Position numbers and translations under genes: made by a program. The notes beneath the pieces are model-generated. The model did no database searches. It was not told where the DNA came from and saw only the letters and a program-made list of their open reading frames with translations. From JAIBDK01 sp965261915 (lineage in GTDB: Bacteria; Pseudomonadota; Gammaproteobacteria; Arenicellales; Poriferihabitantaceae): a stretch of DNA of 64,000 nucleotides. The DNA lies in contig CBDHDW010000013.1 in assembly GCA_965261915.1 (NCBI GenBank), positions 2,914,001 to 2,978,000 on the forward strand, read 5' to 3'. Shown one piece after another: positions 1 to 8,917 of the stretch. Numbering within the stretch: the stretch's first letter is position 1; each line of letters starts with the position of its first letter.

Positions 1-7
1 ACTCCAG

Positions 8-1108
8 TTACTGCTGTAATGATTTTGCAAAAGCTTGACCCAGCTGCGCGTTGGAAGATTGTGCTCCCGCCCAGAAAGGTACTGCAATATGGGCAAAATC
101 AATTTGAGACTGCCAAACTTCAGCGAAAAATTCATTTTCAGCCGCATTCCTCTCTAGAGCGGCCCGCGCTGCATTCATGTATGCAGGGAAGTAATCCGCT
201 GGAGTATCATGCAATTGTACGCCGTGGTTTTCAGTCAGGTCTTTTAGTGCTTTACCGTTTTCATAAATACGATAGCTCAAAGAGCGGATCAGTGATGCGT
301 CAGCAGCAACATTGATTGCAGTTTGTTGATGAGGGGTTAAGCTATCCCAAACGTCGCCATTGATATACATGTCGGCATTTACAACGACTTGGTGTAAGCC
401 TTGTAAATAGTAGTGCTTGAGTACTTTGTGGAATCCGAATACGCTGTCAGGTTTAGGACAACACCATTCAGCAGCATCGATAGTGCCTTTTTCAAGGGCA
501 GGTAAGATGTCACCACCACTCATTGCGACTGATGCCACACCGATATCTTTATAGGTTTGGCCTGGAATGCCTGGAGGGGTACGGAAGCGGTACTTACGGA
601 AATCATCCATGCTGTTAATGGGCTCTTTAAACCACCCCAGCGCTTCTGGGCCAACTGGTTGAAGCATAATGCCGTGAATGTTCAGGCCCATTTCGTCCCA
701 AAGCTGATCGTAGAGTTCGCGTCCGCCGCCGTTCATGAACCATGAAACGAAAGCGATGTTGTCGATACCAACACCAGCGCCAGCGACAGGGGAGCCAAAC
801 AGCATTGCTGCAGGATGGATACCAGACCAGTAGTGAGTCCAGGCAAACCCAGCGTCAACGAGGCCTTTGTCAACGGCGCCGAGAATGTCTCGTCCGCTTA
901 CGATTGCGCCGTCAGGCAATACTTCAATTTTTACTTCGCCATTGGTAAGCGCTGCAACGTTAGCTGCGAAATCTTTTACCATCACGATTTCGTCCGCTTT
1001 GGTAGGCAACACCGATTGGACACGGATTGTGACTTCCGCATACGCTGTACCAGCGAACACGGACAAACTGACAATACCAGCTGCCACAAGTTTTAATAAT
1101 TTAGACAT
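8..1108 (-). CDS. dctP: TRAP transporter substrate-binding protein, DctP family
   Basis: Periplasmic binding subunit of a tripartite ATP-independent periplasmic transporter, which captures the solute before the membrane subunits import it. The start at 1108 gives 366 residues, places an AGGAGA ribosome site 6 bases upstream, and exposes a signal peptide (Lys near residues 3-6, hydrophobic core, cleavage after AYA near residue 24); an in-frame start at 1168 would bury that signal. The segment AAEWCCPKPD followed by KHYYLQGLHQ resembles the DctP branch that binds organic acids such as 2-oxo acids; the substrate itself cannot be read from sequence. The dctQ/dctM partners are not in the window and are expected left of base 1. 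An operator-like palindrome at 1182-1206 links it to the IclR regulator at 3000. Confidence 0.9.
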   Translation of the reverse strand: MSKLLKLVAAGIVSLSVFAGTAYAEVTIRVQSVLPTKADEIVMVKDFAANVAALTNGEVKIEVLPDGAIVSGRDILGAVDKGLVDAGFAWTHYWSGIHPAAMLFGSPVAGAGVGIDNIAFVSWFMNGGGRELYDQLWDEMGLNIHGIMLQPVGPEALGWFKEPINSMDDFRKYRFRTPPGIPGQTYKDIGVASVAMSGGDILPALEKGTIDAAEWCCPKPDSVFGFHKVLKHYYLQGLHQVVVNADMYINGDVWDSLTPHQQTAINVAADASLIRSLSYRIYENGKALKDLTENHGVQLHDTPADYFPAYMNAARAALERNAAENEFFAEVWQSQIDFAHIAVPFWAGAQSSNAQLGQAFAKSLQQ

Positions 1109-1181
1109 GAATTTTCTCCTCGTCTTGTATTTTGGGGTTATCAATATACTTTCATCTGAAAATGCCATCTATAAAACAGCT

Positions 1182-1206
1182 AAAATGAAACTATGGGTCT
1201 CATTTT
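1182..1206. promoter_or_regulatory. Operator-like palindrome upstream of dctP
   Basis: Inverted repeat with arms AAAATGAAAC and GTCTCATTTT separated by 5 bases; the arms pair at 9 of 10 positions. A near-identical palindrome with the same 5-base spacer lies at 2913-2937 between the GMC oxidoreductase and the divergent IclR gene. Two copies at two promoters suggest binding by the IclR protein. The assignment is inference from position and similarity. Confidence 0.65.
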
Positions 1207-1257
1207 GGCACAGGACAGATAAAGAAGCAATTTCAATTTCAGGGGCGTCTCGATTCA

Positions 1258-2874
1258 TTATTGCCAGTCCTGCAATATCATATCAGCGCATTTTTCGCCG
1301 ATCATGATGCTTGGCGCATTGGTATTGCCAGAAACGATATCTGGCATGATGGAGGCATCTGACACCCTTAATCCGGCGACACCGTGTACTTTCAATCTAT
1401 CATCTACAACTGAATCCGGGTCACTATCTGGTCCCATTTTGCAGGTGCTGGTTGGATGATAAATTGTGGTTGCGGTATTTCTCGCATGCTCCAGCAGTTG
1501 GTCATCGGTAACGAGGTGTGAGCCGGGATCAAATTCTTCGATAATCTGGGATTGCAGCGCAGGCATGGATGCGATCCTTCTCGACAGCTTCATCGCATCA
1601 ACCGCAACTTCACAGTCTTCTGCAGTCGACAAATAGTTTGGCTGAATGGACGGGTGTACCAAAGGGTCTCTCGAGGTGATTTGTATACTACCGGCGCTGC
1701 TCGGTCTTAGTTGGCAAACAGAGGAAGTAAACGCTGAAAAAGCATGTGTGCCTTCGCCAGGGTTATCAGAACTAAGGGGTTGAAAATGAAACTGTATATC
1801 CGGTCTGGTGATTACGTCGGAGGATTTAGTGAAAACCACAACCTGACTCGCAGCCATCGTCATCGGTCCGGATCGGGCCAAAATGTATTTCAATCCGATC
1901 AACATTTTTCCAACAGGATTGCTGATTTCATCATTCAGGGTTGCGCCTCGTGTCTTGTACACCGCTCTAATCTGTAAATGATCTTTAAGATTATTGCCGA
2001 CACCTGCCAGTGGTCGTAAAACGGGGATTTCCAGTTGCGACAACAAATCTGCAGGCCCAATACCTGAGAGCTGGAGAATTTGAGGCGAACCGATCGCGCC
2101 AGCAGAGACAATGGTTTCTCTGGAACAATTTGCCTGATGAATATGCCCATTTCGCAGAAATTCCACACCTCGTACGGTGTTCCCCTCGAAAATCAATCGG
2201 CTAACATGAGCCTCGGTTATTACTTCGAGGTTGCTGCGATTTTTAACGGGTTTCAAAAACCCTCTGGCGGTGGAGCATCTTCGGCCTTTGTGTGTAGTGA
2301 GCTGAAAATAACCAACACCTTCCTGCTGCGCCCCATTTATATCGTTGTTTGCAGGAATACCGGCTTCTAGCGAGGCATTGATGAAGGCGCTGGTGACTGG
2401 GCGTCGCAGTTTGATATCAGAAACTTTTAACGGACCGCCGACGCCGTGGAATTCATCAGCCCCCCTTTCCTGATCTTCGGATTTTTTAAAATAGGGCAGT
2501 ACCTCATCAAAAGACCAACCCGAATTTCCGGCGGCAGCCCAGTTATCGTAATCTTCTGCTTGTCCTCTGACATATAGCAAACCATTTAGTGAGCTCGAAC
2601 CTCCGAGAACTTTTCCGCGCGGCCATTTCAATTGTCTGCCATTCAATCCGCTGTCTCGATCAGTGACGTAGCACCAATCCATTTTCGGGTTGTGCATGGT
2701 TTTGAAGTATCCCACCGGAACATGAATCCAGGGGCTGGAATCCCGCGTTCCTGCCTCCAACAGCAGAACGCGATTTTGTCGATTTGCGCTAAGCCGATTT
2801 GCCAAAACACAGCCTGCTGAGCCGGCGCCAATGACAATATAGTCAAAATCGAGTTTTGTTAATATTTTTGACAA
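1258..2874 (-). CDS. GMC family FAD-dependent oxidoreductase (choline dehydrogenase-like)
   Basis: Flavoenzyme of the glucose-methanol-choline family that oxidises an alcohol to an aldehyde. The 538-residue protein opens with the FAD-binding GAGSAGCVLANRLS near residue 17 and carries the first GMC signature around GGSSSLNGLLYVRG near residue 91. The C-terminal active site has HPTSTCKMG (catalytic His) and SGNTNAPS (His/Asn partner region). Length and motifs fit BetA-like alcohol dehydrogenases, though the family has many substrates. It is transcribed toward dctP and away from the IclR gene, with a shared operator-like palindrome in the 125-base divergent gap, so it probably oxidises whatever the TRAP system imports. 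Confidence 0.9.
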   Translation of the reverse strand: MSKILTKLDFDYIVIGAGSAGCVLANRLSANRQNRVLLLEAGTRDSSPWIHVPVGYFKTMHNPKMDWCYVTDRDSGLNGRQLKWPRGKVLGGSSSLNGLLYVRGQAEDYDNWAAAGNSGWSFDEVLPYFKKSEDQERGADEFHGVGGPLKVSDIKLRRPVTSAFINASLEAGIPANNDINGAQQEGVGYFQLTTHKGRRCSTARGFLKPVKNRSNLEVITEAHVSRLIFEGNTVRGVEFLRNGHIHQANCSRETIVSAGAIGSPQILQLSGIGPADLLSQLEIPVLRPLAGVGNNLKDHLQIRAVYKTRGATLNDEISNPVGKMLIGLKYILARSGPMTMAASQVVVFTKSSDVITRPDIQFHFQPLSSDNPGEGTHAFSAFTSSVCQLRPSSAGSIQITSRDPLVHPSIQPNYLSTAEDCEVAVDAMKLSRRIASMPALQSQIIEEFDPGSHLVTDDQLLEHARNTATTIYHPTSTCKMGPDSDPDSVVDDRLKVHGVAGLRVSDASIMPDIVSGNTNAPSIMIGEKCADMILQDWQ

Positions 2875-2912
2875 TATGTAAACAGGTTCCTGGAAAATGA
2901 AAGCATAGAACT

Positions 2913-2937
2913 ATAATGAAACGAAAAGTCTCATTAT
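2913..2937. promoter_or_regulatory. Operator-like palindrome in the GMC/IclR divergent promoter
   Basis: Inverted repeat with arms ATAATGAAAC and GTCTCATTAT and a 5-base spacer; 9 of 10 positions pair. It matches the palindrome at 1182-1206 upstream of dctP in core, spacer length and arm order. The place between a regulator and its divergent target is typical of an autoregulated IclR operator. Confidence 0.65.
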
Positions 2938-2999
2938 ACTGAAACATTGCGATAAAATTGCCGTTTTCTTCTATCCAATATCAAGAATTCAAAATAAGC

Positions 3000-3770
3000 A
3001 TGGCTACTGAAAATAAACGGGAAAGAGGATCCACAATTTCCAGAGTGCTGGATATCCTCGATCAAATAGCCAGCGCCGACAGGCCGCTGAGTGCGACTGA
3101 AATCAACAATATACTGGATTTACCCAAAGCCACCGCCCACCGCATATGTGGTCAACTTGAAGAGCACGGGTATTTGCAGCGCCGACTCGATGGCAAGCAA
3201 TACACTCCTGGAGCGAAGCTGCAGAATTTGGCGGTGGGTGTGTTATCGCATTCGCAGCATCGCGCCCAGTGGCACGCAGTACTCATGTCACTTTCCCAAG
3301 ATATTGGTGAAACCTGCAATATTGCGTATCCTGATGGTTCGCAAATGTCTTATTCTGATCGCGTTGAAACCCAATGGCCGCTTCGGTTACAGCTTCCTGT
3401 TGGAACACGGGTACCGTTACATTGCACCGCCAGCGGCAAACTGTATCTGAGTAGTTTGAACGCAAGCAAGCGAGCAGGTATGGCGCAACGCTTGAATTTG
3501 TCTGCGGAAACCACAAATACAATCATCCGTTCAGCAGACCTGTTGTCAGAGTTGGACTCCATTCGGGAAAATGAAGTTGGAATTGACAATGAGGAATTTG
3601 TTGATGGAATGATTGCCGTGGCGGTACCGGTTAAGGATTCCCAGGGCCGTTTTTTCGCCGCGGTTGCTTTCCATGCCCCTGTGGTAAGAATGACAATGGA
3701 TGATGCGTTGAAATTTGTACCGAGACTTCGAAGTGCTGCAGATGATCTGGCCAATCTGATTGAAAATTAA
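3000..3770 (+). CDS. IclR family transcriptional regulator
   Basis: DNA-binding regulator with an N-terminal winged helix-turn-helix (about residues 9-75, including SRVLDILDQIAS and LDLPKATAHRICGQLEEHG) followed by the IclR effector-binding domain to the end. The ATG at 3000 gives 256 residues, the family's usual size; a TTG at 2958 would add 14 residues with no domain content. Neither start has a strong ribosome site. It is divergent from the GMC oxidoreductase. The two matching palindromes at 2913-2937 and 1182-1206 make the GMC gene and dctP its likely targets. The effector is probably the imported substrate or its product. Confidence 0.9.
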   Translation: MATENKRERGSTISRVLDILDQIASADRPLSATEINNILDLPKATAHRICGQLEEHGYLQRRLDGKQYTPGAKLQNLAVGVLSHSQHRAQWHAVLMSLSQDIGETCNIAYPDGSQMSYSDRVETQWPLRLQLPVGTRVPLHCTASGKLYLSSLNASKRAGMAQRLNLSAETTNTIIRSADLLSELDSIRENEVGIDNEEFVDGMIAVAVPVKDSQGRFFAAVAFHAPVVRMTMDDALKFVPRLRSAADDLANLIEN

Positions 3771-3848
3771 AACCAGGTTAACTTCTCGGTGCGGTTTTTA
3801 GGCATATCCCGAAGGTCGCTCGATGTGAGCACGATTCCCGCTCAAAAT

Positions 3849-4562
3849 TTACCGGATTTCGGTTTTATAACTAAACCGGTCTGGCCTGCCGCGGGTAACG
3901 CGGTATTCGATTATACGATCATCACGGATATGTGTTGTGCGTAACAACACAACGAGTGGGTCTCCGGCGCCAATATTGAGTAGTTCTGCCGTTTCAGGGT
4001 CAGCAATATCCGCGGTCAGGGTTTCTTCGGCACGGGTTATATGCACTCCGAATTGATCTTCAATCAATGCATAAAACAAATCCGGGATATGAACCTCCTT
4101 GTTCTCGAGCCCTTCAACCAAATCAGCAAGCCACCAGCATCTTTCAACCAGAACCGGATTGTCTTCATCATCCATGCCGATTCGTTCAATGTAAATTAGC
4201 GGTGTCCCAATGGGAACTTTCAGATTTCGGCATACATCTGCGGTTCCAGGGATCTTTTCACGTTTTGGGGTGATTTTGTGAATTCGCGCGGATTCTCCGG
4301 TCGCCGTTCCATAGGTGAAAAACCGGAACAGGCTGCGGTCAAAATCAATTCGCGATACATAGGTGCCTTTCCCCTGATGGCGGTAAAGCAGTTTTTCACG
4401 TTCCAGTTGGTCGATTGCTTTGCGAACGGTACCAATGCTGACGTCCATAAGTTCTGACAACTGCGACTCAGACGGAATTAAATCCCCAGGAATGAGTTCG
4501 CCGCTTGCAATGTGTTCGCGGATGTAGATTTCAACTTTTTTATAGAGAGGCTGGCTAACCAT
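3849..4562 (-). CDS. GntR family regulator, HutC/UTRA type
   Basis: Transcription factor with a GntR winged helix at residues 4-70 (PLYKKVEIYIREHIASGELI, then MDVSIGTVRKAIDQL and HQGKGTYVS) and a UTRA ligand-binding domain after about residue 95. The 237-residue length is normal for the HutC branch. It is the last gene of a run on this strand, 43 bases after yadH, and convergent with the IclR gene. No nearby catabolic operon on its own strand identifies its target, and no GntR-type operator was found immediately upstream. Confidence 0.88.
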   Translation of the reverse strand: MVSQPLYKKVEIYIREHIASGELIPGDLIPSESQLSELMDVSIGTVRKAIDQLEREKLLYRHQGKGTYVSRIDFDRSLFRFFTYGTATGESARIHKITPKREKIPGTADVCRNLKVPIGTPLIYIERIGMDDEDNPVLVERCWWLADLVEGLENKEVHIPDLFYALIEDQFGVHITRAEETLTADIADPETAELLNIGAGDPLVVLLRTTHIRDDRIIEYRVTRGRPDRFSYKTEIR

Positions 4563-4605
4563 AGTAAGCGCATGATACCGCTAAACTCCCCGAGCAGGGA
4601 AATGG

Positions 4606-5379
4606 CTACTGACGAATGCCGTAGCCAATATTCAGCAATTTAAGACTGATAACGTACAAGACAACGCAAAATCCCAGAATCAATCCAAAAGACACTTGCA
4701 GATTAATATCCGAAATTCCGAGGAAACCATATCGAAATGCGTTGATCATATACAATATGGGGTTGGCATGAGAAACATTTTGCCAAAACTCGGGTAGCAG
4801 GTTAATAGAATAAAAGATTCCACCGAGATAGGTTAACGGAGTCAAAACAAAATTTGGAATAATGGTGACATCATCGAACTTTTTCGCAAACATGCCGTTG
4901 AGAAATCCCGCCAGGGAAAACAGCGTTGCGGTAAGCACCAGAATACTGAGCATTACCGGCAGACTGTGAATGGATAATCGGCTGAAAAACAAAGAAACAA
5001 TGGTCACCACCGAGCCCACAAGAATGCCTCGTATTATGCCACCCCCAAGATAGCCAAGCAGAATAATATTGTCGGAAACCGGGGATACCTGAAGCTCTTC
5101 AATGAAGCGTTGAAACTTGGCGTTGAAAAATGAAGAAGAGACATTGGCGTATGAACTGGTTATCACTGAAAGCAATATTAGACCGGGAACAATAAAGTCC
5201 ATATAACTATGACCTCCCATCTCACCAATTCTTGGACCGATCAGGTTACCAAAAATCACAAAATAGAGCGTTGTTGTGATCGCTGGTGGAAAAACTGTTT
5301 GCTGCCAGATTCGAATAAAACGTGAAACTTCTTTGTGCAAGATCGTCAGAAAAGCGACCCATTTCTGTTGCCAGCTCAT
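4606..5379 (-). CDS. yadH: ABC-2 type transporter permease (YadH-like)
   Basis: Integral membrane half of an ABC exporter. The 257-residue protein has about six hydrophobic segments and the ABC-2 family pattern, with FPPAITTTLYFVIFGNLIG near residue 30 and FVLTPLTYLGGIFYSINLLP near residue 177. Its start overlaps the stop of the ATP-binding gene by 4 bases, showing translational coupling. YadGH pairs are widespread in gammaproteobacteria; their cargo is not established. Confidence 0.9.
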   Translation of the reverse strand: MSWQQKWVAFLTILHKEVSRFIRIWQQTVFPPAITTTLYFVIFGNLIGPRIGEMGGHSYMDFIVPGLILLSVITSSYANVSSSFFNAKFQRFIEELQVSPVSDNIILLGYLGGGIIRGILVGSVVTIVSLFFSRLSIHSLPVMLSILVLTATLFSLAGFLNGMFAKKFDDVTIIPNFVLTPLTYLGGIFYSINLLPEFWQNVSHANPILYMINAFRYGFLGISDINLQVSFGLILGFCVVLYVISLKLLNIGYGIRQ

Positions 5380-6326
5380 ACCTTGTTGGCCTCCAGAGAT
5401 TTGTCCTTGCTGGTCAGTTCCATGAATAATTGCTCAAGCCGGTTCGATTTGTTGCGCATGCTGTGCACACGAATCTGATGATCAGACAGCGACTTGAAAA
5501 ATGAATTTATCCCTTCGTTCCCTGGCACCATAACTTCCAGCGTCATATCATTCGGTTGGCTCCAGATGTGAACCGAAGAATCCCGCAGTTCATCGGGTAG
5601 TTGCGCTAATGAATCGCTCAGGTCAAGAACGTAAGTCTCCTGTTGCAGCTGCGACAGGAGTTGTTTGGTGCTGGTATTTTGAACCAGTTCACCGTCGTCG
5701 ATGATGGCGATGTTTCGACAGAGGCTTTCTGCCTCTTCAAGGTAGTGTGTTGTTAATACAATGGTTGTCCCTTCGGCGTTGATTTCTGAGAGGAAATCCC
5801 ACATCGCTCGTCTGATTTCGATATCCACTCCTGCGGTAGGTTCATCCAGTATCAGCAGTTTTGGCTGGTTTACCAGGGCACGGGCGATCATCAACCGGCG
5901 TTTCATCCCTCCTGAAAGTAGTCTGGTTTGCTGGCACTTCTTTTCACTCAGACCTAAACGATCAAGATAATAGTCTGTTCTTTGTTTCGCAATTTTCCGC
6001 GGTATGCCGTAATAACCCGCCTGGTGCATAACCACTTCTTCAGGGGTTTCAAAAACGCTGAAATTGAATTCCTGGGGGACGATACCAATGAAAGATTTGG
6101 CGAGCGGAAAGTGATCGTCGATGTCGACATCGAAAATTTTCACCGACCCGGATGACTTGTTTACCAGAGAAGAAATGATGCCAATCGTGGTTGATTTTCC
6201 AGCGCCATTTTTTCCAAGAAGCGCAAAGAAATCTCCTTCCTGCACCTCCAGATCGATACCTTTTAACGCGACGTGACCATTATCATAGGTCTTCTTCAAA
6301 TGACGAATGGAAATAGCGCTATTCAT
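5376..6326 (-). CDS. yadG: ABC transporter ATP-binding protein (YadG-like)
   Basis: Cytoplasmic ATPase subunit of an ABC-2 exporter. It shows the Walker A box GKNGAGKST near residue 38, a Q-loop region around PQEFNF, the signature LSGGMKRRLMIARAL near residue 138, Walker B LLILDEPTAGVD near residue 158 and the switch His in TTHYLEEAE. At 316 residues it has the usual CcmA/YadG length with a C-terminal regulatory tail. It is followed with a 4-base overlap by the YadH-like permease. Confidence 0.92.
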   Translation of the reverse strand: MNSAISIRHLKKTYDNGHVALKGIDLEVQEGDFFALLGKNGAGKSTTIGIISSLVNKSSGSVKIFDVDIDDHFPLAKSFIGIVPQEFNFSVFETPEEVVMHQAGYYGIPRKIAKQRTDYYLDRLGLSEKKCQQTRLLSGGMKRRLMIARALVNQPKLLILDEPTAGVDIEIRRAMWDFLSEINAEGTTIVLTTHYLEEAESLCRNIAIIDDGELVQNTSTKQLLSQLQQETYVLDLSDSLAQLPDELRDSSVHIWSQPNDMTLEVMVPGNEGINSFFKSLSDHQIRVHSMRNKSNRLEQLFMELTSKDKSLEANKV

Positions 6327-6428
6327 GATACATCGAAAGGTCAGGATAAGCCTGAGGTTTTAACGGAGTTATCAATAGATGACGCCAAATTCTGCGACTT
6401 CAAGTGCTGGTGGACAACTGCAACCGTG

Positions 6429-7139
6429 TTAACTCGGATTGAGCAGTGTCATTACCGTATCCTTACTTTTCTTTGAGCTGATTATTTTAAGCGGTACGTG
6501 ACTGGTTTTATCAAGCCAGAAAGTAACGGTACGGTTTGGATCTCCTCGTTTGTTGCGCACGACTTTCCAGGTATCATAATTTTTTCCCTTCAGTTCAACA
6601 TTATCAGAGACCGGTTTCTGGTAAACATAATAGCGTGACTTCCTGGGGTTGACCTCCCGGATCGTGGTGCCCTCGATTGTATTGATATCACTTGCCATTA
6701 AAACGATTGGAAAACTGGTTGACTCGAAATAATCTCCACCAACGATAGGCTCATCATCACGATTTTTGTACCGAATAACCCCTGTTTCTTTATCGATTTG
6801 AAAACTGCTGGTGATGGTGTCGCTTTTGTGTCCGAGGATGTTGCCTTTGGTGACTTCGGCACTTTTTCCGTTTAACAAAAACCAGGTTTCGATGGTTTGG
6901 CCAGAAAGGAACATTTTTGCGATCGTACTGAGATGACTGATTGCGGATGTCTTGATGACGTCACCTTGTTTGTCGATTATAACTTCAAGCTCACCAGCAT
7001 CATGCTTTGTGTATTTGACCGAGTAACGCAGGGTCTGGCTTGAGATTTCAGCTGCGTAGGAAGCCTGTAGCAAGCCAACGCAAAAAATGGCAGAAACCCA
7101 AGCTGATGAAATACTTCTAAAGTGGGTTACTTTTTTCAT
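6429..7139 (-). CDS. DUF3108 domain protein, exported
   Basis: Secreted protein of unknown function belonging to the DUF3108 family. The 236-residue product begins with Lys-Lys and a hydrophobic segment (VSAIFCVGLLQASYA) with a likely cleavage after SYA near residue 29, so it should be periplasmic. The rest is beta-rich, with features such as GDYFESTSFPIVLM and VTFWLDKTSHVPLKI that are typical of the family. It overlaps the purN stop by 4 bases and so is coupled to purine genes, an arrangement also known in pseudomonads; no purine function follows from that. Confidence 0.82.
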   Translation of the reverse strand: MKKVTHFRSISSAWVSAIFCVGLLQASYAAEISSQTLRYSVKYTKHDAGELEVIIDKQGDVIKTSAISHLSTIAKMFLSGQTIETWFLLNGKSAEVTKGNILGHKSDTITSSFQIDKETGVIRYKNRDDEPIVGGDYFESTSFPIVLMASDINTIEGTTIREVNPRKSRYYVYQKPVSDNVELKGKNYDTWKVVRNKRGDPNRTVTFWLDKTSHVPLKIISSKKSKDTVMTLLNPS

Positions 7140-7735
7140 GGTATTGCAGAATTGTGAAAATCAACTGAGCCATTGGCAATATGCGATATGGCTTTGGGGT
7201 AAATTATATGTTCCTGTTCCAGTACTCTGGCTTGAAGGCTTTCAGCGGTATCATGCGCTTCAATGCTAATTGTAGCCTGAACGATAATTGGGCCATCATC
7301 AAGCGTTTGCGTAACAAAATGTACTGTCGCGCCGTGGTGCCTGTCACCCGCATCCAGCGCGCGCTGGTGGGTATGCAGCCCTTTGTATTTTGGTAGTAAT
7401 GAAGGGTGAATGTTGACGATCTTTTGCGCAAAGCTTCGTATAAAGGAATCCCCAAGGATTCGCATAAATCCGGCGAGAACAACCAAATCCGGTTCAGTGC
7501 TTTGGGTGGCCTGTAGCAGTGCATTTTCAAAATCAGTTTTGCTCTCGTAAGCATCATAGTCGATGACCTGATGCGGAACATTAGCGTCCTGAGCGCGCTG
7601 TAGGCCATAAGCGTCCGGGCAGTCGCCAATGACCATGACAATTTTTGAATCCAGCATCCCCGCTTCGATGGAATCAATAATTGCCTGCAGGTTTGAGCCT
7701 CCTCCGGATATTAGAATTGCCAGTTTCAAAGACAT
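7136..7735 (-). CDS. purN: Phosphoribosylglycinamide formyltransferase
   Basis: Third step of de novo purine synthesis: transfers a formyl group from 10-formyltetrahydrofolate to GAR. The 199-residue protein has the phosphate-binding LISGGGSNLQAII near residue 8, LAGFMRILG near residue 90, the catalytic His in NIHPSLLPKYKG near residue 109, and the catalytic Asp in TLDDGPII near residue 145. It is slightly shorter than the E. coli enzyme at its C terminus. It lies 24 bases downstream of purM and overlaps the DUF3108 gene, giving a purM-purN-DUF3108 operon. Confidence 0.95.
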   Translation of the reverse strand: MSLKLAILISGGGSNLQAIIDSIEAGMLDSKIVMVIGDCPDAYGLQRAQDANVPHQVIDYDAYESKTDFENALLQATQSTEPDLVVLAGFMRILGDSFIRSFAQKIVNIHPSLLPKYKGLHTHQRALDAGDRHHGATVHFVTQTLDDGPIIVQATISIEAHDTAESLQARVLEQEHIIYPKAISHIANGSVDFHNSAIP

Positions 7736-7759
7736 TGCTTAAGCCAAATGCGAAACAGC

Positions 7760-8818
7760 TTAATCGATAAAAACAACTCGGGAGCTGGTCCCATGTTCCG
7801 ACGTGGTGATCTCTCCGAGGACGAAAACTTCTTCGCCCTGATTATGCAAACAGTCCATCGCCGATTGAGCATCGTCAACGTTCACACAAATAATCATACC
7901 AACTCCACAATTAAATATTCTTGGCATTTCTGATTCTTCGATATTGCCTTTTTCCTGTAACCAGCTAAATATCGCAGGCATTTTCCAGGCAGATTTGCTG
8001 ATCACTGCATTAAGCTGATCGGGTAAAACGCGCGGCAGGTTTTCAATGAAGCCACCTCCGGTAATATGTGAAATCGCATTAATCCGGTGAGTTTCGAGAA
8101 GTTTTAAAATTGACTTGACGTAAATTCGGGTTGGAGCCAGAAGCGTTTCACCGAGTGTGCTGTCTTCAAATTCTCTATGCAGATTGCTTCCACTACGTTC
8201 GATTATTTTGCGTATCAGGGAGTAGCCATTTGCATGCGGCCCGGATGAGCCAAGACCTAAAATGACGTCTCCGGCAGAAACGTTTTCGGGCGCAATAATT
8301 TGATCCTTTTCGACGATTCCCACAACAAAACCGGCGAGATCATAATCACCTGAAGAGTACATGCCGGGCATTTCAGCGGTTTCGCCGCCAGTCAATGCGC
8401 AGCCTGACAAAGTGCAGCCTTTGGCAATTCCCGAAATGATATCGGCGGCCTGATCTACATCGAGTTCTCCGGTGGCAAAATAATCCAGAAAAAATAGCGG
8501 CTCAGCACCACAAACAATAATATCGTTCACACACATCGCCACCAGATCTATACCGATGGTGTCGTGTTTTCCGACCATGTTTGCCAGTTTCAATTTAGTT
8601 CCAACACCGTCGGTTCCGGAAACCAGCACGGGGTTTTTGTATTGTTCTACCGGTAGTTCAAACAGCGCGCCAAATCCCCCAAGCCCTTGCAGCACCCCCG
8701 GACGAAAAGTCGCTTTCACCGCAGGTTTGATGCGCTCGACCAGCGCATTGCCTGCATCGATATCAACACCGCTATCTTTGTAGGTCAACGTTGAGTTTTG
8801 ATCTGAATTTGATGGCAT
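7760..8818 (-). CDS. purM: Phosphoribosylformylglycinamidine cyclo-ligase
   Basis: AIR synthetase, which closes the imidazole ring in purine synthesis using ATP. The 352-residue protein has the N-terminal SGVDIDAGNALVERIKP, the glycine-rich GVLQGLGGFGALFEL, SGTDGVGTKLKLA and the conserved MCVNDIIVCGAEPLFFLDY. GGETAEMPGMY and GLGSSGPHANGYSLIRK follow in standard order. Downstream is purN on the same strand. The 99-base upstream gap runs into a transposase gene and no purine-repressor box was recognised. Confidence 0.95.
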   Translation of the reverse strand: MPSNSDQNSTLTYKDSGVDIDAGNALVERIKPAVKATFRPGVLQGLGGFGALFELPVEQYKNPVLVSGTDGVGTKLKLANMVGKHDTIGIDLVAMCVNDIIVCGAEPLFFLDYFATGELDVDQAADIISGIAKGCTLSGCALTGGETAEMPGMYSSGDYDLAGFVVGIVEKDQIIAPENVSAGDVILGLGSSGPHANGYSLIRKIIERSGSNLHREFEDSTLGETLLAPTRIYVKSILKLLETHRINAISHITGGGFIENLPRVLPDQLNAVISKSAWKMPAIFSWLQEKGNIEESEMPRIFNCGVGMIICVNVDDAQSAMDCLHNQGEEVFVLGEITTSEHGTSSRVVFID

Positions 8819-8917
8819 ATTTATTGGGGTTTGTGAGACTCACCGATTATGCCTGAAGCCAACTGAACTTAATATAAAGGCGGCAGCGTTAGGGATCTCA
8901 TGAGTACCGAGTTAGTC

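Noticed and set aside
1109..1168. Upstream in-frame start for dctP adding 20 residues
   Set aside because: It would hide the signal peptide and lacks a ribosome site, while 1108 has AGGAGA at the right distance.
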